A stretch of 64,000 nt of DNA, taken from positions 245,687 through 309,686 of the forward strand of contig JAQWHI010000013.1 in assembly GCA_029249445.1 (NCBI GenBank). Direction: 5' to 3'. The DNA comes from Crocinitomicaceae bacterium. GTDB taxonomy: Bacteria; Bacteroidota; Bacteroidia; Flavobacteriales_D; Crocinitomicaceae. Made by a program: the position numbers and the translations under genes. Below the pieces are notes generated by a model. That model saw only the letters and a program-made list of their open reading frames with translations. It searched no databases and was not told where the DNA came from. Positions 25,738-35,167 of the stretch are shown in pieces. Numbering within the stretch: position 1 is the first letter of the stretch; the number at the start of each line of letters is the position of its first letter.

Positions 25738-27537
25738 ATGGAAATTAGAAACATCGCAATTATTGCACATGTCGACCACGGAAAAACGACGTTGGTAGAT
25801 AAAATGATTGAAGCAGGATCAGTTGTAAATGAAAGAGACCGTCCGAAGGGTGAGTTGATTATGGACAACAATGATTTGGAAAGAGAAAGAGGAATCACCA
25901 TCGTTTCCAAAAATGTTTCCGTCTCCTACAAAGGAACGAAGATCAATATTATTGATACTCCTGGTCACGCCGATTTCGGAGGTGAGGTTGAACGTGTATT
26001 GAATATGGCGGATGGTGTTTGTTTGTTGGTTGATGCATTTGAAGGACCAATGCCACAAACACGCTTTGTACTTGGAAAAGCATTGTCAATGGGGTTGAAG
26101 CCATTGGTTGTTGTGAATAAGGTAGACAAGGAGAACTGCACCCCTGATGAGGTACATGAAAAAGTATTCGATTTGATGTTTGAATTGGATGCAGATGAAG
26201 ATCAATTGGATTTTCCAACGATCTATGGTTCCGCAAAGAATGGATGGATGTCCGAGGATTGGAAAAATCCAACAACATCAATTACGCCTTTGTTGGACAA
26301 AATACTGGAGTACTATCCTCCAGTGTCAATTCCAGAAGGAAATACTCAAATGTTAATCACATCGCTTGATTTCTCTTCATTTGTAGGACGAATTGCAATA
26401 GGTCGATTGACAAGAGGAGAATTAAAGCCAAATATGCCAATTGTGCTTTCGAAAGCAGATGGCGAACAGCAAAAGCATAGAATAAAAGACGTTTTTACTT
26501 TTGAAGGTACAAATCGAGTAAAAGTAGATTCGGTGCAAGGAGGTGATATTTGCGCAATTACAGGAATTGAGGGGTTTGAGATTGGAGACAGTATTTGCGA
26601 TCTTGAGCAACCCGAACCTTTGGATAGTATTGCTATTGATGAGCCAACCATGAGTATGCTGTTTTCCATCAATGATTCACCATTCTTCGGTAAAGAGGGA
26701 AAAATGGTGACATCGCGTCACATCTCTGAGCGTTTGGACAAAGAGCTTGAGAAAAACCTTGCGATGCGTGTTCAAAAAACGGACAAAGCGGACAAATGGA
26801 TGGTTTTTGGGCGAGGTGTGATGCACTTGTCTGTCTTGATTGAGACAATGCGCCGAGAAGGTTACGAATTACAAGTGGGACAGCCACAAGTAATTATAAA
26901 AGAAATTGAGGGGGTCAAATGTGAACCTGTTGAGGAGTTAACAATCGATTTGCCTGAAGTAAATAGCGGGACAGCCGTTGAAGCTGTATCGAAGCGAAAA
27001 GGTGAAATGAAAAATATGGAACCGAAAGGAGATCGAATGATTATCCAATTCGAAATCCCTTCCCGCGGTATCATTGGTTTGAGAAATTACCTTCTTACTG
27101 CAACTGCTGGAGAGGCGATTATGACGCATCGATTTCTAGAGTACCAACCGTACAAAGGTGAAATTCCTGGACGTTTGAATGGGTCGTTGATCTCCATGGA
27201 GCTTGGAACTTCGATTCCTTTCTCATTGAACAATTTACAGGAGCGTGGAACATTTTTTATTGCACCGGGTGAGAGCATCTATGAAGGTCAAGTAATTGGA
27301 GAAAACAGTCGTGCGAATGATTTGACGGTAAACGTTACGAAGACAAAGAAAATGTCAAACATGCGTTCATCTGGAGCGGATGACAAGGTGAAATTAGCAC
27401 CACCGAAAGTGTTCAGTCTTGAAGAATGTCTTGAGTATATTCAATCGGATGAGTACGTTGAGGTAACGCCGGAAAACTTGCGGATTCGTAAGATTTTACT
27501 GAAAGAAACAGACCGCAAGAGAGCGGGAAAAAATTAG
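25738..27537 (+). CDS. typA: Ribosome-associated translational GTPase TypA/BipA
   Basis: A 599-aa GTPase of normal family length. G1 is AHVDHGKTTLVDK (residues 10-22), the switch I region is RERGITI, G3 is DTPGHADFGGEVERV, and G4 is NKVDK. Elongation-factor domains II, III and V follow, with the BipA-specific C-terminal domain (NLQERGTFFIAPGE). It binds the 70S ribosome and helps 50S assembly at low temperature. It follows the helicase gene by 34 bp and is closed by a strong terminator. Confidence 0.97.
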   Translation: MEIRNIAIIAHVDHGKTTLVDKMIEAGSVVNERDRPKGELIMDNNDLERERGITIVSKNVSVSYKGTKINIIDTPGHADFGGEVERVLNMADGVCLLVDAFEGPMPQTRFVLGKALSMGLKPLVVVNKVDKENCTPDEVHEKVFDLMFELDADEDQLDFPTIYGSAKNGWMSEDWKNPTTSITPLLDKILEYYPPVSIPEGNTQMLITSLDFSSFVGRIAIGRLTRGELKPNMPIVLSKADGEQQKHRIKDVFTFEGTNRVKVDSVQGGDICAITGIEGFEIGDSICDLEQPEPLDSIAIDEPTMSMLFSINDSPFFGKEGKMVTSRHISERLDKELEKNLAMRVQKTDKADKWMVFGRGVMHLSVLIETMRREGYELQVGQPQVIIKEIEGVKCEPVEELTIDLPEVNSGTAVEAVSKRKGEMKNMEPKGDRMIIQFEIPSRGIIGLRNYLLTATAGEAIMTHRFLEYQPYKGEIPGRLNGSLISMELGTSIPFSLNNLQERGTFFIAPGESIYEGQVIGENSRANDLTVNVTKTKKMSNMRSSGADDKVKLAPPKVFSLEECLEYIQSDEYVEVTPENLRIRKILLKETDRKRAGKN

Positions 27538-27557
27538 TCAATTGACGAATTAGATGA

Positions 27558-27595
27558 AAAAAGGGGAGCAATTGTTGTTCCCCTTTTTGTTTGTA
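27558..27595 (+). terminator. Rho-independent terminator after typA
   Basis: A stem of 14 pairs (with one G-U) joins 27558-27571 to 27575-27588 over a 3-nt loop. The GGGGAG core is flanked by A and T runs. The 3' T run and symmetry could let it act in both directions. Confidence 0.85.
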
Positions 27596-27756
27596 GCCAA
27601 AAGTAAAATACGAATTGCTTGCTCAAAAGATAAAAACAATCACACTTTTATTTGTTGTATCTTTTCATTGTTAATTCTTTGTTCATAAAGTGTTGTTTAT
27701 TTTTTTGACCTCCGCTTATTTTTTTCATAGTTTAGATTGAGCCAATTGGATGATGC

Positions 27757-29160
27757 ATGTTTGATGATGACGAAGAGCAAAATGAGTTTTTTGAAGGTCC
27801 TTTAAAAGAAGATCTCGAGAAGTTTGAAGCATTTCTTAAAGGAGAAGTGATTGGATTTTTGGACAGTGACCGTTGGGAAGCAATGATCGATCATTTACTA
27901 ATCGGTGGACATTATACAAAGGCACTGTTTTGTGTTGATGAAGCGTTGACACAATTTTCCTACAAGCCGTTATTCAAACTGCGAAAAGCTCAGGCATTGT
28001 CGGCCACAGGGAAGCTCAAAGAATCCATTCACTTGTTGACTGAAATTGAACGTGAGGGACTCCAATCTATGGAATTGATGCTTACTAAAGCATCGGTATT
28101 CAGCCAACTGAAGGATGCGAAAAATGCCATCAAGTATTTCAAGATTGCTCTTTCTGAGGCTGCTCCAGAAGACCGTGATGAAATCTATTTGGACTTGTCG
28201 ATGGAGTACCAGAATAATGGAGATTATCAATTGGCCATTAATATTCTTAAAGAGGCGATTGCTGCAAACCCAAACAATGAAGGCGCTATCTATGAATTGG
28301 CTTTCTGTTATGATTATCTCGGAGCAACCCAAAAGTCGATTGATTGTTACTCCAAGTTTATTGATGACAATCCTTATTCCTTCACTGCATGGTACAACCT
28401 TGGAAACGCGTATTCGAAAAAAGAAAATTATGAAAAAGCAGTTTGGGCATATGATTATTGCGTTCTAATTAATAGTGAATTTGGTCCGGCATACTTTAAT
28501 CTAGGACATAATAACTTGTCGCTGAACCGCTATACGAAGGCAATTGAGTGTTTTGAGAGGTGTATGGAAATTGACGGTGAAGATCCAATAGCTATCAGTT
28601 ATATTGGAGAGTGCCACGAACAGCTTAATGAACTTGACTTAGCACGAAAGTATTACCAACGCTCACTTGAATTGGCACCAATGTTGCCTGATGCTTGGTT
28701 GGGACTCGGAATCGTTGAAGATTTGGATGGAAAAACGAAGGAAGCAATTGTTTTAATTTGTAAAGCATTGGAATTGGATCCAGAAAATGCGAGCATCTAT
28801 CATGTGCTTGCTGGAGCTTACGAAAAGATTGGTGAGGTAGAGCATGCTGATGAGAATTATCTGAAATCACTGGCCTTGGAACCACACGATACTGAAAGTC
28901 TTTTGAACTATGTGAACTTTTTATCCGAAACCTCGCCTCAATATGCATTGGATTATTTGAGAGAGAATCGAGAAGCATACCTCGTGAACCCCATACATAA
29001 AATACTGGAAATTAACTTATTGTGGATTCTTGGACAGTCAAAAGAAGCGATTGTATTATTCAAGGATTGTTTAGCAATTGATCGCGGAAATGCTATGGTT
29101 TTATTTGAGATAAATCCTGCATTGAAAAACGTTTCAGAATTTGTACTTTTGGCCGATTAA
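27757..29160 (+). CDS. Tetratricopeptide repeat protein
   Basis: A 467-aa protein made almost wholly of TPR repeats, about ten from residue 45 to the end. Examples are YKPLFKLRKAQALSATGKLKES, FTAWYNLGNAYSKKENYEKAVWAY and PDAWLGLGIVEDLDGKTKEAI. The N-terminus is acidic (MFDDDEEQNEFFEG). There is no signal peptide or membrane helix, so it is a cytoplasmic scaffold. A partner is not known. It leads a probable three-gene transcript with comA (14 bp) and the WD40 protein (9 bp). Confidence 0.85.
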   Translation: MFDDDEEQNEFFEGPLKEDLEKFEAFLKGEVIGFLDSDRWEAMIDHLLIGGHYTKALFCVDEALTQFSYKPLFKLRKAQALSATGKLKESIHLLTEIEREGLQSMELMLTKASVFSQLKDAKNAIKYFKIALSEAAPEDRDEIYLDLSMEYQNNGDYQLAINILKEAIAANPNNEGAIYELAFCYDYLGATQKSIDCYSKFIDDNPYSFTAWYNLGNAYSKKENYEKAVWAYDYCVLINSEFGPAYFNLGHNNLSLNRYTKAIECFERCMEIDGEDPIAISYIGECHEQLNELDLARKYYQRSLELAPMLPDAWLGLGIVEDLDGKTKEAIVLICKALELDPENASIYHVLAGAYEKIGEVEHADENYLKSLALEPHDTESLLNYVNFLSETSPQYALDYLRENREAYLVNPIHKILEINLLWILGQSKEAIVLFKDCLAIDRGNAMVLFEINPALKNVSEFVLLAD

Positions 29161-29174
29161 TACATATACATACT

Positions 29175-29993
29175 ATGAATTTTGAATTGACATACATTCC
29201 GAAACGTACGGAAAAACCGAGAGAGTCAGGCGTTACGATGATGATGGATAAAGGGCTGAGCCTGCGTGAAGTTGAAAATTTTATTGAGGCATCTGGTCAC
29301 TTGACGGATGTTGTAAAGTTTGGATTCGGAACTTCGTATGTGTCTCAAAATTTGCAAGAAAAAATTAATCTATACAAGCAAGCAGGAATTCGTCCTTATT
29401 TTGGCGGAACACTTTTTGAAGTATTTCATGCCCGTGGTATGTTCGAGGATTATTTAAGAACTCTTGATAAGTACGATTTAGATTTGGCTGAGATATCGGA
29501 TGGATCGATAATCATTGATCACAATGAAAAATGTGAGTTGATTCGAAAAATGTCAAAAGAGAGAACAGTTTTGTCAGAAGTAGGATCCAAAGATTCTGGT
29601 ATTTTGATTTCTCCGAGTAAGTGGATTAAAATGATGTCTACCGAACTGGAGGCGGGTTCCTGGAAGGTAATTGCTGAAGGTCGGGAATCTGGAAATGTTG
29701 GTGTTTTCCGTCCGAATGGAACAGCGCACACCCTGTTGATTAATAGAATAATTGCGAAAGTAAATCCTGAAGATATTCTTTGGGAGGCACCACAAAAAAA
29801 TCAACAGGTTTGGTTTGTAAAGTTGTTTGGCGCGAATGTAAATCTTGGTAATATTGCACCGAATGAAATGATCCCTTTAGAATGTCTGCGCCTTGGTTTG
29901 CGCGGTGATACCTTCTTCGAGTCGTTGCCAACTGATGTCGCTGATCGATTAAAGCAAGTCAACGATGAAGAGGCTGAACTAGAGGAAGAGTAA
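29175..29993 (+). CDS. comA: Phosphosulfolactate synthase
   Basis: A 272-aa TIM-barrel enzyme that adds sulfite to phosphoenolpyruvate, giving (2R)-phospho-3-sulfolactate. Recognisable family segments are RESGVTMMMDKGLSL near residue 17, VVKFGFGTSY, GIRPYFGGTLFEVFHARG, LAEISDGSI and VIAEGRESGNVGVF. The C-terminal tail is acidic (NDEEAELEEE). In methanogens this is the first step to coenzyme M, while in bacteria it feeds sulfolactate. The next enzyme, comB, lies about 7.5 kb away on the other strand. Confidence 0.9.
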   Translation: MNFELTYIPKRTEKPRESGVTMMMDKGLSLREVENFIEASGHLTDVVKFGFGTSYVSQNLQEKINLYKQAGIRPYFGGTLFEVFHARGMFEDYLRTLDKYDLDLAEISDGSIIIDHNEKCELIRKMSKERTVLSEVGSKDSGILISPSKWIKMMSTELEAGSWKVIAEGRESGNVGVFRPNGTAHTLLINRIIAKVNPEDILWEAPQKNQQVWFVKLFGANVNLGNIAPNEMIPLECLRLGLRGDTFFESLPTDVADRLKQVNDEEAELEEE

Positions 29994-30002
29994 TTTGCTA
30001 AC

Positions 30003-30878
30003 ATGTTCCAGAAACAAAAAGAACTACAAGGACATTCAGGTGCTATTTACACGTGTGTGTTTGATGGAGAGTTTCTATACACTGGAAGTGCAGACAAGTT
30101 TATAACCCGTTGGAATCTCAAAAGAGGAACTCAGGATAAGTTTGCTATCAAGTTTGAATCCCCTGTTTATACAATGGAATTGTTCAAACATCTACTTTTT
30201 GTAGGATTAGCTAACGGAGCTTTACATGTATTCGATTTAAAAAAGCGCATAGAGTTAAAGCATTTTTCGCAACACAAAGAGGCACTTTTTTCGATTTCAT
30301 CAAATCCCAACAAAAATCAATTGTATGTTGGCGATGCTTTGGGGAATTTGTCGGTTTGGGATATTGAAACGCTAGATTTATTGGTGTATCTCCCACTCGA
30401 TAGTGGGAAAATAAGAGATATTCAGTGCTCGATCGATGGTTCGAATTTCGCACTTACCTGCCAGGATGGGACAATTCGCATTTTTGACACGGAGTTTTTT
30501 AATGAGATTTCTACTATTTCAGGACACAAAGATGGGGCGACAGCTGTTCTTTTTGATCCAACTTCATCGGAACACCTAATCTCTGGTGGTAAAGATGCCA
30601 TGCTTCGGAAATGGAATTGGAAGACAAATACACTTCTACTAGAGATTCCTGCACACAATTTTGCCATTTATCGTTTGATCCATGTTGGATCATATTTTGT
30701 CTCGGCAAGTCGCGATAAAACTCTAAAGTTATGGACTATAGATTTGGACTTTATAAAACGACTTGATTCAAAAGAGGGCGGTCATTACCATTCGGTGAAT
30801 GATGTAGCTCATTTGAACGATTCGTTGTTTGCGAGTGTCGGAGATGATAAAAGAATTATTCTCTGGGAGAAGAGTTAG
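30003..30878 (+). CDS. WD40 repeat protein
   Basis: A 291-aa protein of about seven WD40 blades and nothing else, so a single propeller. Clear blades include LQGHSGAIYTCVFDGEFLYTG near the start, DALGNLSVWDIETL, CQDGTIRIFDTEF, SGGKDAMLRKWNWKT, SASRDKTLKLWTID and the closing SVGDDKRIILWEK. No signal peptide is present, so it is cytoplasmic. It is a scaffold-like protein, in line with the TPR protein two genes upstream. A link to comA function is not shown. Confidence 0.87.
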   Translation: MFQKQKELQGHSGAIYTCVFDGEFLYTGSADKFITRWNLKRGTQDKFAIKFESPVYTMELFKHLLFVGLANGALHVFDLKKRIELKHFSQHKEALFSISSNPNKNQLYVGDALGNLSVWDIETLDLLVYLPLDSGKIRDIQCSIDGSNFALTCQDGTIRIFDTEFFNEISTISGHKDGATAVLFDPTSSEHLISGGKDAMLRKWNWKTNTLLLEIPAHNFAIYRLIHVGSYFVSASRDKTLKLWTIDLDFIKRLDSKEGGHYHSVNDVAHLNDSLFASVGDDKRIILWEKS

Positions 30879-30955
30879 GAATCTTGAAAATTCCTTTGGT
30901 TCCTATTTTTAGCTTTGGAAAATTGCATAAGATTTTTTGGTCACGTCCTAAAATC

Positions 30956-30995
30956 AAAAGCCGAAACTGTAGAGCAGTTTCGGCTTTTTACTTTT
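30956..30995. terminator. Perfect 14-bp palindromic terminator between the WD40 gene and tRNA-Leu
   Basis: AAAAGCCGAAACTG (30956-30969), a 5-nt loop, then the exact complement (30975-30988) with T-rich sequence on the right and A-rich on the left. It can end transcription of the convergent WD40 gene and tRNA-Leu. Confidence 0.9.
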
Positions 30996-31000
30996 GAATG

Positions 31001-31082
31001 TACCTGGGATGGGAGTCGAACCCACACGTCATAAGACACACGCCCCTCAAGCGTGCGCGTCTACCAATTCCGCCACCCAGGT
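31001..31082 (-). tRNA. tRNA-Leu (anticodon GAG)
   Basis: The 82-nt cloverleaf on the minus strand starts with ACCTGGG, pairing with CCCAGGT at the 3' end. The D arm is GCGGAATTGGTAGACGC, the anticodon stem CACGC/GCGTG encloses the loop TTGAGGG, and the T loop is GTTCGAC. The long variable arm fits the class II leucine type. The CCA end is not encoded. It reads CUC and CUU codons. Confidence 0.93.
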
Positions 31083-31096
31083 AATTGTTGGGTCTG

Positions 31097-31104
31097 CAAA
31101 TATA
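31097..31104 (-). promoter_or_regulatory. -7 box of tRNA-Leu
   Basis: The minus strand reads TATATTTG, identical to the tRNA-Arg box at 63752-63759, 14 nt before the tRNA 5' end. No clear -33 TTTG is seen at 19-nt spacing. Confidence 0.55.
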
Positions 31105-31137
31105 AGCGTTACTTATGAAAATAGGGGAGGAAAACAC

Positions 31138-31169
31138 AAAAAAAGAGACCCACATTGGTGAATCTCTTT
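31138..31169 (-). terminator. Terminator of the T9SS cargo gene
   Basis: On the minus strand AAAGAGA (31163-31169) pairs with TCTCTTT (31142-31148) around an inner CCA/TGG pairing, then a T7 tract. It lies about 20 bp after the stop at 31188. Confidence 0.75.
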
Positions 31170-31187
31170 ATCAATTATTTGTGCTAG

Positions 31188-32557
31188 TTACTCAACAATT
31201 AGCTTCAGTGTTTCAGTTGATGATTCATGGCTGTTAATTTTCACAAAGTAGGTACCCGAATTTAAGTCACTTATATCAAGTTCAATTGCCTCGTTTGCAT
31301 GATTCTTGAATTTTACCACATGCCCCATTAAATCTACAATTTTAATACTGTACATTCCTTCTGCCTTTATCATCACTGAGGATTTTTCTGGATTTGGGAA
31401 CATAGATACATTCATTGTTTCAAACTCACTTAAGCTAACATTTCCTCCTGAGAATACGAGATCGTCTAGTTTTATTACTGAGCCTGGGTTATTGCCTGAA
31501 AAGGCAATAAGTAGTAATGAATCCGGCTGACCAGAAATCGTCAATGGTGAACTAAATGTTTGCCATGTCGTTGCATCATTGAATAGTTCTGTATGTGATC
31601 CAATCGAGTTACCCGATTGGAAGAATTCAATTTCAATGAATCCTTGATCTCCGTTACTTGCTGCATACTTGTAGGCTCCACTGAATATTGATGGTGACGC
31701 GTTATAGGACTGTAGGGTAATGTATTTGCACCGAAAAAGTCTATTGGTGCGATTGAAATAACAGCAGGTATCGTGTCTTCAAAAACAAGATCAATAATCG
31801 TTGACAATTCTATTGCATACGATCCCGTATTCGCATCTGTGGTTTTGATTGCATTCTCTTTGCCATGGCTAGATATGAATTGATTGAATGAATACCATTC
31901 ATTTGGGTTTTCAGTAGTTTGTGTACTCCAATTTTCAAAACTAGGATTTGGAATATTTGTGACAGCTGTGCCATTATTATACATCTCTAATGCATCAATT
32001 CTTGCCCATGCTGTTGGATTTGGTAAATTATTTCCAAAAGGATTATTCATTAAAAACCCAATGAATAGTGAGTCTTGTGTCGCATTACTTACAGTTACTG
32101 ATCCTGCTGTCCAGTTTGAGTTTGTCCCCACAACGGCCTCTTTTATTTCTGCACTTGAAGATCCATTTTCAAATCGAATGATAAACAGAACCAATGTAAC
32201 GCCTGCTGGAATGTCTGATTTGTATTGAAAGCGAACTTCATTGAATGTATCGGAATATGGAATTCCTGCATTATAAAAGTTTTTCATATCGCCATGAAAG
32301 ACACCACCAAAGAGTGTATCGTCATCTATTTCTACCACGCCAATTTGGCATGAGAACGTCCCATCCTGGGCATCTGTTGATTTGGTGACTGTTGGACTTG
32401 AAATGAATTGTATATGGTCTGAAGTATTCCAATTTACTGGATATTCATAGAGATCTTGGTTGGACCAATTCTCAAATCCACCATTGGTTATCGTTCCGTT
32501 TTGTGAGAATGCAAAATGGGTAAGCAAAAGGCTTATCACAACTGAATACTTTTTCAT
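31188..32557 (-). pseudogene. Secreted T9SS type A cargo protein, interrupted by a frameshift
   Basis: Two overlapping frames together give one protein. The upstream frame (31541-32557) has a signal peptide (MKKYSVVISLLLTHFAFSQ) and two repeated modules starting GGFENWSNQ and PSFENWSTQ. It runs off frame after I-D-F-F. The downstream frame (31188-31544) ends in a T9SS type A sorting domain (MFPNPEKSSVMI, ISDLNSGTYFVKI, LKLIVE). The missing linker is readable in the second frame from about 31735 (NASPSIFSGAYKYAASNG, DQGFIEIEFFQSG). One extra T in the T5 run (A5 on the plus strand, 31734-31738) would restore a 456-aa protein. It may be a sequencing error, a real mutation or phase variation. Function is unknown, perhaps surface carbohydrate binding. 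Confidence 0.8.
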
Positions 32558-32631
32558 GATAATTTAAATTATAAGGTTTAGTCTATTCCAGCGAAAGTAT
32601 AGAATTGCTGAGAAGAATAAAATGACTTATA

Positions 32632-33111
32632 TCATTTTTTTTGCATGAAACTTGTGAAAATAGCAGTAAAGATTACGGCCTTTTGAAGGTCCTCCTCGAG
32701 ACCAGATAATTCGGCATCAATGGACCATTGATTGTAATTGTTTGAAAAGATAGTTCGGATTGTTCCCTCAAAATCTCCTGATATATTCCATCTTTCTGTG
32801 TCATTATTGAATACTGTTTGCACATTAATCGCTTTGTTGTATCCCTGAATCTTCCAATGATCAAAGTCATTGAAAAAGGCCGTTTTCATGGTCACTTTTC
32901 CAATTTTCCATGAGTTCCAGTCATTTGTGAATACAGTTTTGATTGAAGTCCCATTGCATTGCCAATTGTCCCAATCATCATTGAATACCGTTCGAAATGA
33001 ATAGTTATCAAACTGCCATTTGGAATAGTCACCATTGAATACGGTTCTCGCTGTCTGTGCGTTTAATAGGGACGATAGAGCAATAAACGAGGCGATTAAA
33101 AATGATTTCAT
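32632..33111 (-). CDS. Secreted protein with six TVF-ND-W tandem repeats
   Basis: A 159-aa protein. The ATG at 33111 gives a good signal peptide (MKSFLIASFIALSSLLNAQ), and an in-frame ATG six codons upstream is less likely. The mature region is six repeats of about 19-24 residues with core T-(V/A/I)-F-x-(N/G)-(D/N)-(D/Y/W/F/T)-x-x-W: TVFNGDYSKW, TVFNDDWDNW, TVFTNDWNSW, TAFFNDFDHW, TVFNNDTERW and TIFSNNYNQW. A hydrophobic tail follows (KAVIFTAIFTSF). I do not recognise the family. A beta-repeat or beta-solenoid surface is plausible. It starts 14 bp after the ABC permease stop, so may be co-transcribed. Confidence 0.72.
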   Translation of the reverse strand: MKSFLIASFIALSSLLNAQTARTVFNGDYSKWQFDNYSFRTVFNDDWDNWQCNGTSIKTVFTNDWNSWKIGKVTMKTAFFNDFDHWKIQGYNKAINVQTVFNNDTERWNISGDFEGTIRTIFSNNYNQWSIDAELSGLEEDLQKAVIFTAIFTSFMQKK

Positions 33112-33125
33112 GGCACTTATTTTTA

Positions 33126-34316
33126 TCACATTACAATATTTGTTTCTTGATCAAAACGTTTGTAGGAGACAACAATAGCTAATATGGCAAGGAATAACAT
33201 CACGGCAAAGCTAAGCACTAGTAGTCCGATATCTAATGTTCCAGCAATTAAATCCTTTGTGGCTAAAACAACGTTGACAACAGGAATTGATGCTGTGATT
33301 GTGTTCGATTCGATTCCGGGGAAAAAACCAACCATGGCCGGTAGTACCATAATAATATTGAGTGGTGCGATGATGCTTTGTGCTTCTTTGAAGCTTTTGG
33401 CGTAGACAGCTACAGGTACCATTACACCTGCAAAGAAAATTATCAGTGGAAGTAAAAGTCCATAGAGCAAAAGAATGAATTTCAGATTCAAGATACTATG
33501 GATAATGGACAATAATTCTTTGTCTTCAACGATGTTGAGTACTTCAATTGACACAAACAATCCGATTAGAGCGAAAGATGCTGCAAGAAGTCCAGATAAT
33601 ACTACAACGATCATTTTTCCAGTTAAAATTTGCCATCTCAGTGCGGGAGTCGTAAGTAAAGTTTCAATTGTCCCACGCTCTTTTTCTCCTGTAAATAAAT
33701 CTATTGCTGGATACATACATCCAATAAATCCAAAGGCAATAAAGATGTAAGGTAGAATGCCGCCTGCGAACTTTCCAATCATCTCTTTGCTTGAGGCAAT
33801 GTTAGAGTAGTGTGTTTTAATTGGCGTTAATTCCGTTTCTTTCAAGTTCATCTCTAAATACCGCTCTCGTATCGCAATTTCCTCTATTGCTGTCATGTAT
33901 ACTTTCGCACGGTCTTGCGTTCCCACATCTGTGGCATTAAAGAAAACGGTTACATTAGCTGGTGTTTTTTGACGCATTGTTTCATTAAATTCTTTTCCAG
34001 TGTATACGCCAATTTGGATGGAGTCTAATTTCAAATCATTTAACAGCGATGCTGTATCTTTGTAACGAATAATCTCTTTATCTCCCATGTTTTCAGGGAG
34101 CTTTTCCAATTGTATTTTTACATAATTGTCATCTGTACCAATGAATCCTATTGCAATTGATTTTTCGGCCTGTTTTTCTGAAAAGGAATCAGAAACTCCA
34201 ACAAATATATTGAGAATAATAGGAAAAATAAGTAGTGGAATAAGGAGTGTCATGATAAGTGTGCGTCTCTCCCGTAAGGTATCTTTTAGTTCTTTTTTGA
34301 ATATGGTAAAGATCAT
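33126..34316 (-). CDS. ABC-2 type permease (NatB-like)
   Basis: A 396-aa membrane protein of the ABC-2 exporter type. It begins IFTIFKKELKDTLRERRTLIMTLLIPLL, the usual amphipathic lead plus first helix. A large extracytoplasmic domain (about 45-180) follows, then a cluster of five or six helices with the conserved loop LFTGEKERGTIETLLTTPALR. NatB partners export Na+ in Bacillus, but the cargo here is unknown. It overlaps the ATPase gene by 4 bp. Confidence 0.88.
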   Translation of the reverse strand: MIFTIFKKELKDTLRERRTLIMTLLIPLLIFPIILNIFVGVSDSFSEKQAEKSIAIGFIGTDDNYVKIQLEKLPENMGDKEIIRYKDTASLLNDLKLDSIQIGVYTGKEFNETMRQKTPANVTVFFNATDVGTQDRAKVYMTAIEEIAIRERYLEMNLKETELTPIKTHYSNIASSKEMIGKFAGGILPYIFIAFGFIGCMYPAIDLFTGEKERGTIETLLTTPALRWQILTGKMIVVVLSGLLAASFALIGLFVSIEVLNIVEDKELLSIIHSILNLKFILLLYGLLLPLIIFFAGVMVPVAVYAKSFKEAQSIIAPLNIIMVLPAMVGFFPGIESNTITASIPVVNVVLATKDLIAGTLDIGLLVLSFAVMLFLAILAIVVSYKRFDQETNIVM

Positions 34317-35098
34317 TGTTCGGTGCGTTTTGAATTGTTTGATTCAGATACAATACGTATAAACTCGGCAGTTATGTTCTCTGCTTGCATTTGATCTGTA
34401 TAGCTTTTCATTGTCCCATTAAACAGCATTTCCCCTTTGTGAATAATTGCGAGGTCATCACACAACAAGTCAACTTCACTCATTATATGACTGGAGAAAA
34501 TCACTGTTTTGCCCTCTTTTTTGCAATTTCGAATCAACTGTATGATGTTTTCTGCTGTTATTACATCCAATCCACTGGTGGGTTCATCGAACACGACAAC
34601 CTCTGGATTGTGAATCATTGTTCTGCAGATAGAGACTTTTTGTTTCATTCCTGTGGAGAGCTTTCCAATTCGCTTTCCTTGAAATTCATGCATATCTAGC
34701 AAGGTGTACAATTTGTCTTTTCGCTCTTCAAAATCTTGTTTTGAAACTCCATATAAATCAGCGAAATACTTAATTACTTCGTTTGGGGTTAAGCGGGCAT
34801 AGAGGCCTGTTGACCCTGTCAAGAATCCTATTTTTTTCCGTGCTTCTTGAGGATGCGCAATTGCATCAATACCACATATTTCAATAGCGCCCGATGTCGG
34901 TTTAAATATGGTTGAAAGCATACGAAGTGTTGTCGTTTTTCCAGCTCCATTTGGTCCTAAAAGTGAAAATACCCGTCCTGGTTCGCATTTGAAGCTGATA
35001 CCGTCCACAGCTATGGCTTTTGAATTCTTGGTGTTCAGTTCTTTACGCTGTTGCCGAGATAAGGTGAACTCTTTGTGTAATTCAGAAACTTGAATCAT
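34313..35098 (-). CDS. ABC transporter ATP-binding protein (NatA-like)
   Basis: A 261-aa ABC ATPase. Walker A is LLGPNGAGKTTTLRML, the Q loop follows near GFLTGSTGLYARLT, the signature is LSTGMKQKVSICR (one of the degenerate LSGG forms), and Walker B is VVVFDEPTSGLD. It powers the ABC-2 permease encoded just downstream. Of the named families NatA and the DrrA-like exporters fit best. The two genes form a minus-strand operon, and the secreted six-repeat protein follows. Confidence 0.92.
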   Translation of the reverse strand: MIQVSELHKEFTLSRQQRKELNTKNSKAIAVDGISFKCEPGRVFSLLGPNGAGKTTTLRMLSTIFKPTSGAIEICGIDAIAHPQEARKKIGFLTGSTGLYARLTPNEVIKYFADLYGVSKQDFEERKDKLYTLLDMHEFQGKRIGKLSTGMKQKVSICRTMIHNPEVVVFDEPTSGLDVITAENIIQLIRNCKKEGKTVIFSSHIMSEVDLLCDDLAIIHKGEMLFNGTMKSYTDQMQAENITAEFIRIVSESNNSKRTEQ

Positions 35099-35167
35099 TG
35101 ATTTATTTGTTTACATCTAATGTAAGTAATGTATCTGATTTCTTTGCCTTTTATCGTTGTTTTGACA

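Noticed and set aside
31541..31740. Programmed frameshift joining the two halves of the T9SS cargo gene
   Set aside because: A T5 run alone is not a recognised programmed slippage site, and no stimulating structure was seen. A mutation or sequencing error is simpler.
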